NCBI RefSeq assembly: GCF_000695625.1
Contig: NZ_JMQI01000064.1
Coordinates: forward strand, 156,441-220,440
Source of the DNA: Amycolatopsis rifamycinica
Lineage (GTDB): Bacteria > Actinomycetota > Actinomycetes > Mycobacteriales > Pseudonocardiaceae
Reading direction: 5' to 3'
DNA length: 64,000 nt
The notes beneath the pieces are model-generated. The model made no database searches. It was not told the DNA's origin and worked only from the letters and a program-made list of their open reading frames with translations. This document shows positions 22,520 through 31,233 of the stretch, one piece after another. The position numbers were made by a program, and so were the translations under genes. Every line of letters begins with the position of its first letter. The first letter of the stretch is position 1.

Positions 22520-23518
22520 ATGGCCGAATTCCAGCACCCGGACCGTCACCACGTCGCCGTCCTGGTGCGCCACGGCGCGCTGGTGATGGAGCTGGGCATC
22601 GTCCACCGCCTGTTCGGGCAGGCCCGGTCGGCGGCCGGCGTGCCGCTGTACGAGGTCGTGACCTGCACGGTCGAGCCCGGCCCGGTGCGCACCGACACGG
22701 ACGTCGCCATCCCGGTCGACCGCGGTCCCGAGGTGCTGGCCGAGGCCGACACGGTCATCGTCCCGGCCTCCTCGGCTGAGTACGAGCCGACGGCGCGCGT
22801 GCTGACGCCGCCGCTCAAGGCCGCCCTCGACCGCATCCCGCCGGACGCGCGCATCGCGTCCATCTGCACCGGCGCGTTCGTGCTCGCGGCGGCCGGCCTG
22901 CTCGACGGCCGCCGCGCCACCACGCACTGGCGCTCCGCGGACGAGCTCCAGAACCGGTTCCCGCAGGTCGACGTCGACCCGTGCGTGCTCTACACCGACG
23001 ACGGCGACGTGCTGACGTCGGCGGGCGTCGCCGCGGGGATCGACCTGGTGCTGCACATCATCCGCCGCGACCACGGCGCGGCGGTCGCCAACGAGGTCGC
23101 CCGCGGCACGGTCGTGTCCCCGCACCGCGAAGGCGGCCAGGCCCAGTTCGTCCGCCGCCCGGTCCCCGAGCCCCGCACCTCGTCGACCAAGGCGGCGCGG
23201 GCCTGGGCCCTGGAGAACCTGCACCGGCCGCTGACCCTGCGCGAGCTCGCCGCCCGCGAGGCGATGAGCACCCGGACGTTCACCCGCCGCTTCCGCGAAG
23301 AGGCCGGCATCTCGGCCCTGCAGTGGCTGACCCAGCAACGGGTCGAGCGCGCCCGCCAGCTCCTCGAGGAGACCGACCTCCCGGTCGACCGCGTCGCCAC
23401 CGAAGCCGGCTTCGGCACGGCGGCCTCGCTGCGCCAGCACTTCCAGGCGGCACTGGGGGTGTCGCCGAGCGCGTACCGGTCCACGTTCCGCGGGGAACTG
23501 GCTGTTCAAGCGGGCTGA
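22520..23518 (+). CDS. GlxA/FtrA-type AraC regulator with DJ-1/PfpI domain
   Basis: 332 aa from ATG 22520; a GTG at 22502 would add six residues. The N-terminal DJ-1/PfpI-like domain (HHVAVLVRHGALVMELGIVH) keeps the Cys region SICTGAFVLAAAGLLDGRRA and TTHWRSADEL but is used as a ligand sensor in this family. Two AraC helix-turn-helix motifs close the protein (LTLRELAAREAMSTRTFTRR; TEAGFGTAASLRQHFQAALG, then VSPSAYRSTFRG). The target is not evident; the next gene downstream is a transglutaminase-like protein in the same direction, 22 bases away. Confidence 0.93.
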   Translation: MAEFQHPDRHHVAVLVRHGALVMELGIVHRLFGQARSAAGVPLYEVVTCTVEPGPVRTDTDVAIPVDRGPEVLAEADTVIVPASSAEYEPTARVLTPPLKAALDRIPPDARIASICTGAFVLAAAGLLDGRRATTHWRSADELQNRFPQVDVDPCVLYTDDGDVLTSAGVAAGIDLVLHIIRRDHGAAVANEVARGTVVSPHREGGQAQFVRRPVPEPRTSSTKAARAWALENLHRPLTLRELAAREAMSTRTFTRRFREEAGISALQWLTQQRVERARQLLEETDLPVDRVATEAGFGTAASLRQHFQAALGVSPSAYRSTFRGELAVQAG

Positions 23519-23540
23519 AATTTCGCTAGCGTCGGCGGCT

Positions 23541-24443
23541 ATGGACGACTCCCGCGTCAGCCACGGCTTTTATGCCGGCCACAGCCGGTTCTCCGACCCG
23601 GGCCCGCACGCCGGCTGGCTCGACGCCACCCCGGCCGACCTCGCGGCCCTGCGCGAAGCGGCGTCCCAGCTGGTGTTCCACTACTGGGGTTCGGGCGCCA
23701 TCACGGACCACGGCTTCCCGGCGGCCCGCAACGACGAGATCACCCTGCGGTACGCCGCGGACATGTGGGCCCGCCTGCGCGAACTCGACCCGGAACCACC
23801 CGGCCGGCCGCGTCCGCCGCTGCACCGGATCGTCGGCTGCTGCCGCGATTTCACCCTCCTCTTCGTCTCGATGGCTCGCCACCACGGCGTTCCGGCTCGC
23901 GCCCGCGTCGGCTTCGCGAGCTACCTGGTGCCCGGCTGGTACCTCGACCACGTCGTCGCCGAGGTCCGCACCGGCGACGGCTGGCGCCTGGTCGAGCCTC
24001 AGCTGTCGCCCGGCTTCCGCGACCCGGTGGACGACGTCGGGTTCGACCTCCTCGACGTTCCCCGCGACCGGTTCCTGACCGGCCCCGCCGCGTGGACCGC
24101 GGCCCGCGCCGGCGAGCTCGACCCGGCCCGGTTGGTCGTCTCGCCGGACCTCGACGTGCCGTTCCTGCGCGGCCTTCCGTACGCGTGGCACAACCTCGTG
24201 CTCGACCTCGCCGCGCTCAACAAGCACGAGATGCTCCAGTGGGACATCTGGGGCGCGCTCGACGACACCGTCACGCTCGCCCCGGCCACGATCGCCCGCG
24301 CCGACGAACTGGCCGAGCTGATGACCGGCGCCGACGTCGGACGACTGCGCGCCGCCTTCGAGGCCGCCGACGTCCGGGTGCCACCGGTGATCCGCACCGT
24401 CACCCCGCCGGGACGGCTCCCGGCCGAGGTAGTGCTTCGCTGA
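23541..24443 (+). CDS. Transglutaminase-like domain protein
   Basis: 300 aa, cytoplasmic (no signal peptide). The papain-like core is visible as Cys in RIVGCCRDFTLLFVSMARHH with GVPARARVGF, His in WYLDHVVAEVRTG and the acidic partner in LVEPQL. Such proteins may be amidases, proteases or peptide N-glycanase relatives; no specific substrate can be read. It follows the AraC gene closely and may be in its operon. The last 44 bases overlap the convergent LysR gene, an unusually long antisense overlap for this window. Confidence 0.85.
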   Translation: MDDSRVSHGFYAGHSRFSDPGPHAGWLDATPADLAALREAASQLVFHYWGSGAITDHGFPAARNDEITLRYAADMWARLRELDPEPPGRPRPPLHRIVGCCRDFTLLFVSMARHHGVPARARVGFASYLVPGWYLDHVVAEVRTGDGWRLVEPQLSPGFRDPVDDVGFDLLDVPRDRFLTGPAAWTAARAGELDPARLVVSPDLDVPFLRGLPYAWHNLVLDLAALNKHEMLQWDIWGALDDTVTLAPATIARADELAELMTGADVGRLRAAFEAADVRVPPVIRTVTPPGRLPAEVVLR

Positions 24444-25302
24444 CCTCGGCGGCGGTCCGCACGAACCGCGCGATCCGCGGATCCCGCGCCCCGGCCGGCC
24501 AGGCGAGGGCCAGCGAGTACGGTGTCGCGTCGACGACCGGCCGGTAGACGACGTCGGCCCGCGAGCGCAGCTCGGCGACCGACGCCGGCAGCAGCGCGAT
24601 CGCCTGCCCCAGCGCGACCGTCTCCAGCAGCTGGGCGCTGTCGTACACGATCGGCCCCGGCGTCACCGGCCCGCCGGTCACGTCCTGCCCGGACCAGTAC
24701 GCCCGGTCCGCGGCCGAGGAGAGCGGCCAGCACGGCGTCGGCCGCCCGGCGAAATCGGCGCAGGTCAGCACGGCCCGCCCGGCGAGCTCGTGGTCCGACG
24801 GCAGCGCCGCCACCCGCGGCTCGCTGAACAGCACCTCGACGTCCAGGCCGTGGACGCCGCCGCTTCGGCACCCGAGCACCGCCACGTCGGCCCGGCCGTC
24901 CCGCAGCATCTCCGCCTGTTCGCCGAACCCGCTGACCCGGACGTCGACCGGATCCGGGTGCGCGTCGGCGATCCGCCGCAGCAGATCGGTCGCGACCCCC
25001 GGCTTCGCGGTGACGACGAGCGCCGGCGTCCGCTGCGCCGCGCGCCGCGTGCGCCGGACCGCCGCGGTGACGGCGTCCAAGGCCTTCGCCGACTCGGTCA
25101 AGAGGACGGCTCCAGCCGGCGTCAGCGAAACGTGCCGGCTGGTGCGTTCGAAGAGCTGCACCCCGAGCCGCCGCTCCAGCAACCGGATCGCGCGGGACAG
25201 CGGTGGCTGCGCCATCCCGAGCCGCTCGGCGGCGCGGGAGAAGTTCAGCTCTTCGGCGACCGCGCGGAAATACCGCAGCTCACGGACCTCGACATCGTCC
25301 AT
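24400..25302 (-). CDS. LysR-family transcriptional regulator
   Basis: 300 aa from ATG 25302. N-terminal helix-turn-helix VRELRYFRAVAEELNFSRAA then RLGMAQPPLSRAIRLLERRL and GVQLFERTSRHVSLTPAG, the standard LysR signature, followed by the periplasmic-binding-like effector domain (DLLRRIADAHPDPVDVRVSG). It is divergent from an NTF2-like gene with 96 bases between, the typical arrangement for a LysR regulator and its target. Confidence 0.94.
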   Translation of the reverse strand: MDDVEVRELRYFRAVAEELNFSRAAERLGMAQPPLSRAIRLLERRLGVQLFERTSRHVSLTPAGAVLLTESAKALDAVTAAVRRTRRAAQRTPALVVTAKPGVATDLLRRIADAHPDPVDVRVSGFGEQAEMLRDGRADVAVLGCRSGGVHGLDVEVLFSEPRVAALPSDHELAGRAVLTCADFAGRPTPCWPLSSAADRAYWSGQDVTGGPVTPGPIVYDSAQLLETVALGQAIALLPASVAELRSRADVVYRPVVDATPYSLALAWPAGARDPRIARFVRTAAEVSEALPRPGAVPAG

Positions 25303-25398
25303 ACCGGGAGAGTATCGCGGCAGAGTCCACAGGTCTTTCCCCTTCTGTTTCGCGCATGGTGGGCTTGGTGTCGATAACTCCACAAAGGATGGACACCG

Positions 25399-25782
25399 AT
25401 GACGGAACCGCAGCACAACAAGGAAGTGGTCCTCGCCTTCCTCCGGCTGGCCTTCACCGAGAAGCGCCCGGCCGACGCCTTCGCCGAATACGTCGGCGAC
25501 GGCTACGTCCAGCACAACCCCCACGCCCCGGCGAGCGCGGAGGCCTCGGCCCGCTACCTGGCCGGTTTCGTGGCCCGGTTCCCGGAGCTCACCCTCGACG
25601 TGCGCCGGGTGATCGCCGAGGGCGACCTCGTTTGCACGCACAGCCTGCTCCGCTTGACGCCCGGTTCGCGTGGCAGCGCGATCGCGGACGTGATGCGGGT
25701 GCGGGACGGCCGGATCGTCGAGCACTGGGACGTGGTGCAGGAGGTCCCGGAGACCACGGCGAGCGGCAACCCGATGCTGTAG
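25399..25782 (+). CDS. NTF2-like / SnoaL-like protein
   Basis: 127 aa. A cone-shaped alpha+beta fold is indicated by EVVLAFLRLAFTEKRPADAF, YVQHNPHAPASAEASARYLA and the C-terminal DGRIVEHWDVVQEVPETTA. The 'VQHNP' and 'IVEHWDVVQ' stretches match the SnoaL-like predicted ester cyclase/aldol condensation group. The reaction is unknown. Probably controlled by the divergent LysR regulator. Confidence 0.88.
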   Translation: MTEPQHNKEVVLAFLRLAFTEKRPADAFAEYVGDGYVQHNPHAPASAEASARYLAGFVARFPELTLDVRRVIAEGDLVCTHSLLRLTPGSRGSAIADVMRVRDGRIVEHWDVVQEVPETTASGNPML

Positions 25783-25813
25783 GCGAGGCGGCCCGGGACG
25801 ACCGCGCCGGGCG

Positions 25814-25838
25814 GACGTGTCCCGCGCCGCGGGACGTC
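25814..25838. terminator. GC hairpin between convergent NTF2 and TetR genes
   Basis: The stem GACG..TCCCGC pairs with GCGGGACGTC around a GCC loop with a small bulge. It touches the TetR stop codon at 25837. Confidence 0.45.
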
Positions 25839-26493
25839 AGGCTTCGACGACCGGGCCGGGCTCGTCCGCCGGTTCGCTGTCCCTCGGCGCGATGCCGTGG
25901 AGGGCGGCGCTCACCACCGAGTTCACCGGCGGCGGATCGAGGGGCGCCGTGTGAGGGAAGACCGCCGTCAGCACCGACGCGTGGCAGTAGCCCACCAGCA
26001 TCGCCGCTGTCGCGTCCACTTCGGACTCCACGCGGAGCCGACCCAGTTTCCGTTCGGCCTCGAGGTAGGCCACCAGCCGATCGCGCCAGTAGCCGGACCG
26101 CTCGCTGATCTCCGCGAACCGCTCCAGCACCCTCGGCTGCGAGACCAGGCCGCTGAACGCCGGCACGAGCGCCTTGTGCAGGGCCAGGCCGAACTCCACG
26201 TGCCGGCGGAGGTTCCCGACGAGGGTGCCTTCGCCGGGCACCGGCAGCTCGCCCAGTTCGGCTTCCGTCGTGCGCACGTGCTCCAGGAGGGCCCGGGCCA
26301 CCAGCTCCTCCTTGTCGGAGAAGTGGTTGTAGAGCACGCCGTCGGCGACGCCTGCCATGCGCGCGATCTCGCGCACGGTCATGCCGGTCGTGCCGTGCGT
26401 GGCGATCATCTTCTGCGCGGTCTCGAGCAGCAGGTCGTGCAGTGACTGCCCGTCCCGCTGGGCGGCGGCTTTCCTCGGTGACATCACCGCCAT
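25837..26493 (-). CDS. TetR-family transcriptional regulator
   Basis: 218 aa. The N-terminal helix-turn-helix is LLETAQKMIATHGTTGMTVR, EIARMAGVADGVLYNHFSDK, EELVARALLEHV; the helical C-terminal ligand domain shows no diagnostic residues. It lies 15 bases after a methyltransferase gene on the same strand. Two abutting TGAACA-N2-TGTTCA palindromes upstream of the methyltransferase are the likely operator, so this regulator would control its own operon. Confidence 0.93.
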   Translation of the reverse strand: MAVMSPRKAAAQRDGQSLHDLLLETAQKMIATHGTTGMTVREIARMAGVADGVLYNHFSDKEELVARALLEHVRTTEAELGELPVPGEGTLVGNLRRHVEFGLALHKALVPAFSGLVSQPRVLERFAEISERSGYWRDRLVAYLEAERKLGRLRVESEVDATAAMLVGYCHASVLTAVFPHTAPLDPPPVNSVVSAALHGIAPRDSEPADEPGPVVEA

Positions 26494-26508
26494 CGTACGG
26501 GCGCCCCG

Positions 26509-27327
26509 CTACGGCCTCCTTCCCGTGACCAGCCACGCCGTGCCGCGCAGCCGGACCGCCTCCGGGCCCGCGAACGGCTCGAGCGCCGCGGCCAGTGCCT
26601 CGGTCGCCTTGGCCGCCCGCGCGCTGTCGACCAGGCCCAGGTGGTGGCGGACCGGACCCCAGTCCGCGATGAACCGCACCGCGTCGGGGACATCGCGGCC
26701 CCAGACCTGGTCGGCCTCGACACGGGTGCACGCCACGTCTTCGAAGCCGGCTTCGGTCAGCACCGCCCGGGTCCGGGCCGGGTCCGCGAACGACGTCGGC
26801 CCGCTGCCGTCCGGCCCGGTCGGCTGCGGCAGGTACGCCGCCATCGCGCCGAAGACGCGGCCGAGATCGGTGCCGGCGAGCGCGGTCATGCAGAGGAACG
26901 CCAGCCGCCCGGCGGGGGCGAGCGCGCGCCGGACGTTGGCGAACGCCGCCACCGGGTCGGCGAAGAACATCACCCCGAACCGGCTGACCGCCAGGTCGAA
27001 CCCGGCTTCGGCGAACGGGTGGACCTGGACGTCACCCTGCTCGAAACGCACGTTCGGCACCTCCGCCGCCCGCGCCCGCGCGGTCGCGAGCATCGGCCCG
27101 GACAGGTCGACGCCGAGCGCGGACCGGGCCCGGGCCGCGGCGAGCCGGGTCAGCTGTCCGTTGCCGCAGCCGATGTCGAGCACGCGGTCGTCCGCGCCCA
27201 CTTGATCGAGCAGACAGCCGTTGAAGCCGCCGTTCACCGCGTCGTAGCGCTCGGCGTGGGCCGCCCAGTGCTCGCCCTCGTACCCGTTCCACGCCTCGGC
27301 CTGCGCGGTGTTGACGATCCCGGTCAT
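26509..27327 (-). CDS. Class I SAM-dependent methyltransferase
   Basis: 272 aa from ATG 27327, with GGAGG 9-13 bases upstream; two upstream in-frame starts are too close to, or ahead of, the RBS. The SAM-binding motif I is RVLDIGCGNGQLTRLAA, followed by ALGVDLSGPMLATARARAAE and the acidic motif II. Post-core FGVMFFADPVAAFANVRRAL (post-I/II) and LAPAGRLAFLCMTALAG are typical of Methyltransf_11 small-molecule enzymes (UbiE-like). The substrate is unknown. Co-transcribed with the TetR gene behind it, with tandem operators in front. Confidence 0.9.
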   Translation of the reverse strand: MTGIVNTAQAEAWNGYEGEHWAAHAERYDAVNGGFNGCLLDQVGADDRVLDIGCGNGQLTRLAAARARSALGVDLSGPMLATARARAAEVPNVRFEQGDVQVHPFAEAGFDLAVSRFGVMFFADPVAAFANVRRALAPAGRLAFLCMTALAGTDLGRVFGAMAAYLPQPTGPDGSGPTSFADPARTRAVLTEAGFEDVACTRVEADQVWGRDVPDAVRFIADWGPVRHHLGLVDSARAAKATEALAAALEPFAGPEAVRLRGTAWLVTGRRP

Positions 27328-27344
27328 CCCCATCCCCTCCGTTA

Positions 27345-27372
27345 TGAACAAATGTTCATGAACACATGTTCA
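27345..27372. promoter_or_regulatory. Two abutting TGAACA-N2-TGTTCA palindromes, TetR operator
   Basis: TGAACAAATGTTCA (27345-27358) is followed without spacer by TGAACACATGTTCA (27359-27372), 18 bases upstream of the methyltransferase start. Each is a 14-base palindrome. Tandem sites suggest two TetR dimers bind side by side and repress the methyltransferase-TetR operon. Confidence 0.8.
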
Positions 27373-27466
27373 TGGTGTCTCCGACGCCATCCGCTGTCAA
27401 GGCTTCGACCCCGAGGGTCGTATCGATCACCTGTTCGAGTGGTTCGGATGCACCTGTCCTCCCGGA

Positions 27467-28321
27467 TCAAGCGCTGAGCAGCGTGACGTGCAGCGCGGCG
27501 AGGCGGGCGGGGTCGGCGATCACCTCGTACGCCGCCACCCGCTCGCCGCCGACCGTCACGGCCAGTGCGAGCACCAGCCGCCCGCGGGGCGCGACGACGA
27601 CGCCGACGGCGCCGTCGAGCAGGGCCGCTTGGGCGAACCGGGCCCGTCTCCCGAACACCTGCGTCTCCTCGGCCACCGCACGGGCCCCGCGGACCTCGAG
27701 CGCCGCACCCGCCGGCAGCGCGGCGGCGTCGGCGCGGCGGACGACGTCCGGGGCCAGCACGTCCAGCAGCGCGGCGAGGTCGCCGCCGCGGGCCGCGGCC
27801 AGGAACGCGTCGACCACCCGGCGGTGCCGGGCCAGGTCGGCCGGGGGCAGCGGCGAGCCGCCCCGGATCCGCTGCCGCGCGCGGCTCGCCAGCTTCTTCG
27901 CCGCGGCCGGCGTGCGATCGAGCACGGGGGCGATCCGATCGAACGGCACGGCGAACAGGTCGTGCAGCACGAACGCGACCCGCTCGGCCGGCCCGAGCGC
28001 GTCCAGCACGACGAGCAGCGCGCGGCCCACCGAGTCGGCGAGCGTGGCTTCGGCCGCCGGATCGACGTCGTCCACCGGCTCCGCGAGCACCTCGAACGGC
28101 TCCTCGCGGCGGGCTTTCCGCGAACGCAGGACGTCGAGGCAGACGCGGGAGACGACCGTCGTCAGCCAGGCCGCCAGGTTGTCCACCGAGTCCGCCCGGT
28201 TCAGCCGCAGCCACGCTTCCTGCACGGCGTCGTCCGCTTCGGCGGCCGAGCCGAGCATCCGGTAGGCCAGCCCGCGCAGGCGGCCGCGTTCGGCCTCGAA
28301 GCGCGCCGCCAGGTCGTCCAT
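27467..28321 (-). CDS. ECF sigma factor with C-terminal SnoaL-like domain (SigJ-like)
   Basis: 284 aa. Sigma region 2 is FEAERGRLRGLAYRMLGSAA then EADDAVQEAWLRLNR; region 4 is LDALGPAERVAFVLHDLFAV, PFDRIAPVLDRTPAAAKKLA SRARQR. The C-terminal third (about 165-284) is an NTF2/SnoaL-like domain (RVVDAFLAAARGGDLAALLD VLAPDVV). This layout is that of the SigJ/ECF41-like groups, in which the fused domain controls the sigma factor and no separate anti-sigma is needed. The NTF2-like gene just upstream on the same strand (76-base gap) may be co-transcribed. Confidence 0.92.
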   Translation of the reverse strand: MDDLAARFEAERGRLRGLAYRMLGSAAEADDAVQEAWLRLNRADSVDNLAAWLTTVVSRVCLDVLRSRKARREEPFEVLAEPVDDVDPAAEATLADSVGRALLVVLDALGPAERVAFVLHDLFAVPFDRIAPVLDRTPAAAKKLASRARQRIRGGSPLPPADLARHRRVVDAFLAAARGGDLAALLDVLAPDVVRRADAAALPAGAALEVRGARAVAEETQVFGRRARFAQAALLDGAVGVVVAPRGRLVLALAVTVGGERVAAYEVIADPARLAALHVTLLSA

Positions 28322-28397
28322 CGGTCACCTTTCGCCTGTGTCCACCGTCGTGTCCTTGACGGATCGCCGCGACCGGAGGTGACCGGACGAGCTCGTT

Positions 28398-28796
28398 CTA
28401 CGCCGAGCAGGCGGCCGCGATGGCGGCGGTGTCCCAATAGAACGGGCGAACTTCGGTGATGCGACCGGCGGCCACGGTGATCGTCTGGAGGATGGGGAAG
28501 CCGAGTGCGCGGCCGGTCGCGCGGGCGCGGGCGCGCACGTTCGTCAGCACGACGAGCGGGGACGTCGTGGCGAGGAACGTCTGGTCCACGAAGTCGAAGG
28601 CGGCCCACGTGCGGCTCATCGCCGCGAAGAACCGCTCCAGACCGTCGTGACCGCGCCAGACACCGCCGTACGGCAGGCCTTCGGCTTGGTGCAGCACGAA
28701 GTCCGGGGCGAAGAACGACTGCAATGGTGCGAAGTCGCCGGTGGTGAAGTACTCGGCTTCAGCGGCGTACATGCCTTCGAGAACGGAGACGCTCAT
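28398..28796 (-). CDS. NTF2-like / SnoaL-like protein
   Basis: 132 aa from ATG 28796; another in-frame start lies four codons upstream. Fold markers are GMYAAEAEYFTTGDFAPLQS, FFAPDFVLHQAEGLPYGGVW, RGHDGLERFFAAMSRTWAAF and the closing ITVAAGRITEVRPFYWDTAA. The 'YGGVWRGHDGLERFF' stretch is a hallmark of SnoaL-like stress or cyclase proteins. The activity is unknown. It precedes the SigJ-like ECF gene, which carries a similar fused domain. Confidence 0.85.
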   Translation of the reverse strand: MSVSVLEGMYAAEAEYFTTGDFAPLQSFFAPDFVLHQAEGLPYGGVWRGHDGLERFFAAMSRTWAAFDFVDQTFLATTSPLVVLTNVRARARATGRALGFPILQTITVAAGRITEVRPFYWDTAAIAAACSA

Positions 28797-28930
28797 GATG
28801 ATCACCATGGCGCTTCGGCGGGCATGGCACCGGCGGAAATCGGACGCCTCGCTACGCCTCCGGGTACCACACCGCCGGCTCGCGGAAGTGGAACCGGCGG
28901 CCGCCCGGGACGGCGAACGGCTCCCCGAAG

Positions 28931-29257
28931 CTAGGGGCGGCTTCCGGCAAAACGGCGCGTGCGAGCCATCGACAGCCCGCCGAGGACGAGGGCGGCCGCG
29001 CCGATCACCAGGGCCACGTACCCGCCGACGATCCCGTAGCCGGTGCCGGGGCCGCCCTTCGCGGCGGCCACGACCCACCCGCCGACGACCACGGCGGCCA
29101 GGCCCCCGGCCAGTGCCACGACGGCTCCCCGGCCGCGGCGCAGGGCCAGTACGCCCGCGACCACCCCGGCCAGGCCCGGCACCATGGCGATCAGGGACCA
29201 GAGCCGTCCCGGGGTCAGGTCGTAGGCGCTGACCGCGGCGAGGACGTGGACGTTCAT
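28931..29257 (-). CDS. Small integral membrane protein (DUF6223-like)
   Basis: 108 aa. It opens MNVHVLAAVSAYDLTPGRLW, then three hydrophobic segments: SLIAMVPGLAGVVAGVLALR, VVALAGGLAAVVVGGWVVAA and YVALVIGAAALVLGGLSMAR, ending in a basic tail. The 'LTPGRLW...GLAGVVAGVLALRRGRGA' pattern resembles DUF6223 proteins; the family name is from memory. The role is unknown. Divergent from a two-component kinase. Confidence 0.8.
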   Translation of the reverse strand: MNVHVLAAVSAYDLTPGRLWSLIAMVPGLAGVVAGVLALRRGRGAVVALAGGLAAVVVGGWVVAAAKGGPGTGYGIVGGYVALVIGAAALVLGGLSMARTRRFAGSRP

Positions 29258-29449
29258 GAGGCGCTCCTTCGGTTCCGGATCGGACGCCGGAAGCATGTCC
29301 GCCGGAGCGCTCGCCGGTCGTCGTGCGCGGGGAGGCACTTCGCGCTGCCGCGGGCGTCGCAGGAACCCGGGGACTACCGCGGGCGCAGTAGCCCGGAAAT
29401 GCTCTTCGCGCGGGACTTCACCGCGCGCGCACCCGGTTAGGGTTCGGGG

Positions 29450-30550
29450 GTGAAGCGTGCGCACGTCGTGGACGGGGTGATCGCCGTCGGGATCGCGGCG
29501 GCCCTGGTGGTCGCCGGGCTGTCCGGCACGCGCCGGCTTCCGGACCTCGACGTCCTGGGGTACGCCGCGCTGGCGGCCGGCGGGCTGGCCCTGGCCGCGC
29601 GCCGCCGGGCGCCCGTCGCCGTGCTGACCATGACCGCGGTCTGCGCGCTCGCGTACCAGCTCGCCGGCTTCGAAGTGCCCGTCGTCGCCTACCTCTTCGC
29701 CGTGTACGCCGCCGTCCGGGCGGGACACCGGATCGCCGCGGTGGTCGCGTCGGTGCTCATGCTCCTCGCGACCCCGCTGGCGCTCCTGGCGTCCGGCGTG
29801 CCCGACACCGGTGCGGCGTTCACGCAAACGCGGGACGTCCTCCAGCTGGCGTGGCTGATCGCCGCCGGCGCGGCGGGGGAGGCGCTGCGCCAGGCCGAGC
29901 GGCGGGCCGACGAAGCCGAGCGCACCCGCGAGGAGACCGCGCGGCGCCGGGCGGACGAGGAACGGCTGCACATCGCGCGGGAGCTGCACGATTCGCTCAC
30001 CCACCAGATCTCCGTCATCAAGGTGCAGGCCGAAGTCGCCGTGCACCTGGCTCGCAAGCGAGGGGAAGACGTGCCCGACGCGCTGCTGGCCATCCGCGAC
30101 GCCGGCCGGGAGGCCGCCCGGGAACTGCGGGCGACGCTGGAGGCGTTGCGCGACGACGACAAGGACCCGCCGCGCGGGCTCGACGACGTCCCCGACCTCG
30201 TGCGCCGCGCCCGGACCACCGGCCTCGACGCGCGGTTGACCGTCGAAGGCGAGCGTGACGCCGTGCCGGCCGCGGTCGGCCGGACCGCCTACCGGATCGT
30301 CCAGGAGTCGCTGACCAACGTCGCCCGGCACGCCGCCGCGGCCACCGCGTCGGTCCGGATCGACCACCGGCCCGGCGCGCTGGTCATCCGGGTCGACGAC
30401 GACGGCCGGGCCACTGTGGACGGCGTGCCGGGTGTCGGACTGACCGGGATGCGCGAGCGCGTCACGGCGCTGGGCGGCCGGCTCCACGCCGGACCCCGGC
30501 GCGAGGGCGGGTTCAGCGTCCAGGCCGAACTCCCGGTGGACCCCGCGTGA
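29450..30550 (+). CDS. NarL-type sensor histidine kinase
   Basis: 366 aa from GTG 29450. Four or five hydrophobic segments (residues about 8-140; VVDGVIAVGIAAALVVAGLS, AVLTMTAVCALAYQLAGFEV) form the membrane part. The phospho-acceptor helix is RLHIARELHDSLTHQISVIK and the ATPase domain contains RIVQESLTNVARHAAAATAS and GVGLTGMRERVTALGGRLHA. It overlaps its response regulator by four bases (GTGA). No sensing domain is obvious. Confidence 0.93.
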   Translation: MKRAHVVDGVIAVGIAAALVVAGLSGTRRLPDLDVLGYAALAAGGLALAARRRAPVAVLTMTAVCALAYQLAGFEVPVVAYLFAVYAAVRAGHRIAAVVASVLMLLATPLALLASGVPDTGAAFTQTRDVLQLAWLIAAGAAGEALRQAERRADEAERTREETARRRADEERLHIARELHDSLTHQISVIKVQAEVAVHLARKRGEDVPDALLAIRDAGREAARELRATLEALRDDDKDPPRGLDDVPDLVRRARTTGLDARLTVEGERDAVPAAVGRTAYRIVQESLTNVARHAAAATASVRIDHRPGALVIRVDDDGRATVDGVPGVGLTGMRERVTALGGRLHAGPRREGGFSVQAELPVDPA

Positions 30551-31233
30551 TCCGCGTCCTGCTGGCCGACGACCAGCCGCTCATCCGCAGCGGGTTCCGC
30601 GCGCTCCTCGACGTCGAGGACGACATCGAGGTGGTCGCCGAAGCCGGCGACGGCGGCGAGGCGGTGCGGCTGGCACTGGCGCACCGGCCGGACATCGCGC
30701 TCGTCGACGTCCAGATGCCCGGCGTCGACGGCATCGAGGCGACCCGGCGCATCGCCGCGGAGCCGGCGCTGGCCGCGGTGCACGTCGTCATCCTGACCAA
30801 CTACGGCTTGGACGAGTACGTCTTCGAAGCACTGCGCGCGGGCGCGGCCGGGTTCCTCGTCAAGGACATCCAGCCGGAGGACTTCCTGCACGCGGTGCGG
30901 GTCGCGGCCCGCGGGGACGCCCTGCTGGCGCCGTCGATCACCCGCAAGCTGATCGACCGGTACGTCACCCAGCCGCTCGTTCCCGGCGCGGGGCTGGCGG
31001 AGCTGACGAACCGGGAGCGGGAAGCCGTGACGCTGGTGGCGCGCGGGCTGGCCAACGAGGAGATCGCCGAACGGATGGTGATCAGCCCGCTCACCGCGAA
31101 GACGCACGTGAACCGGGCCATGGCGAAGCTGCACGCGCGCGACCGGGCGCAGCTGGTGGTGTTCGCCTACGAGTCGGGGCTGGTGGCGCCGCGGCCGTCC
31201 GGACGTCAGGCCGGGCGGCCCGCGCCCGCGTAG
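30547..31233 (+). CDS. NarL/LuxR-type response regulator
   Basis: 228 aa. Receiver IRVLLADDQPLIRSGFRALL, phospho-acceptor Asp in RPDIALVDVQMPGVDGIEAT, switch Lys in GFLVKDIQPEDFLHAV. The output domain is LTNREREAVTLVARGLANEE then RMVISPLTAKTHVNRAMAKL. Translationally coupled to the kinase before it. It has the same architecture as the pair at 16.5-18.3 kb but differs in sequence, so the pairs are paralogues. The 3' end overlaps the convergent NlpC/P60 gene by 28 bases. Confidence 0.94.
   Translation: MIRVLLADDQPLIRSGFRALLDVEDDIEVVAEAGDGGEAVRLALAHRPDIALVDVQMPGVDGIEATRRIAAEPALAAVHVVILTNYGLDEYVFEALRAGAAGFLVKDIQPEDFLHAVRVAARGDALLAPSITRKLIDRYVTQPLVPGAGLAELTNREREAVTLVARGLANEEIAERMVISPLTAKTHVNRAMAKLHARDRAQLVVFAYESGLVAPRPSGRQAGRPAPA

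Noticed and set aside
27467..28321. Assignment of the SnoaL-fused sigma factor strictly to ECF41
   Set aside because: The linker and C-terminal signature motifs I associate with ECF41 are not clearly present, so only a SigJ-like layout is claimed.
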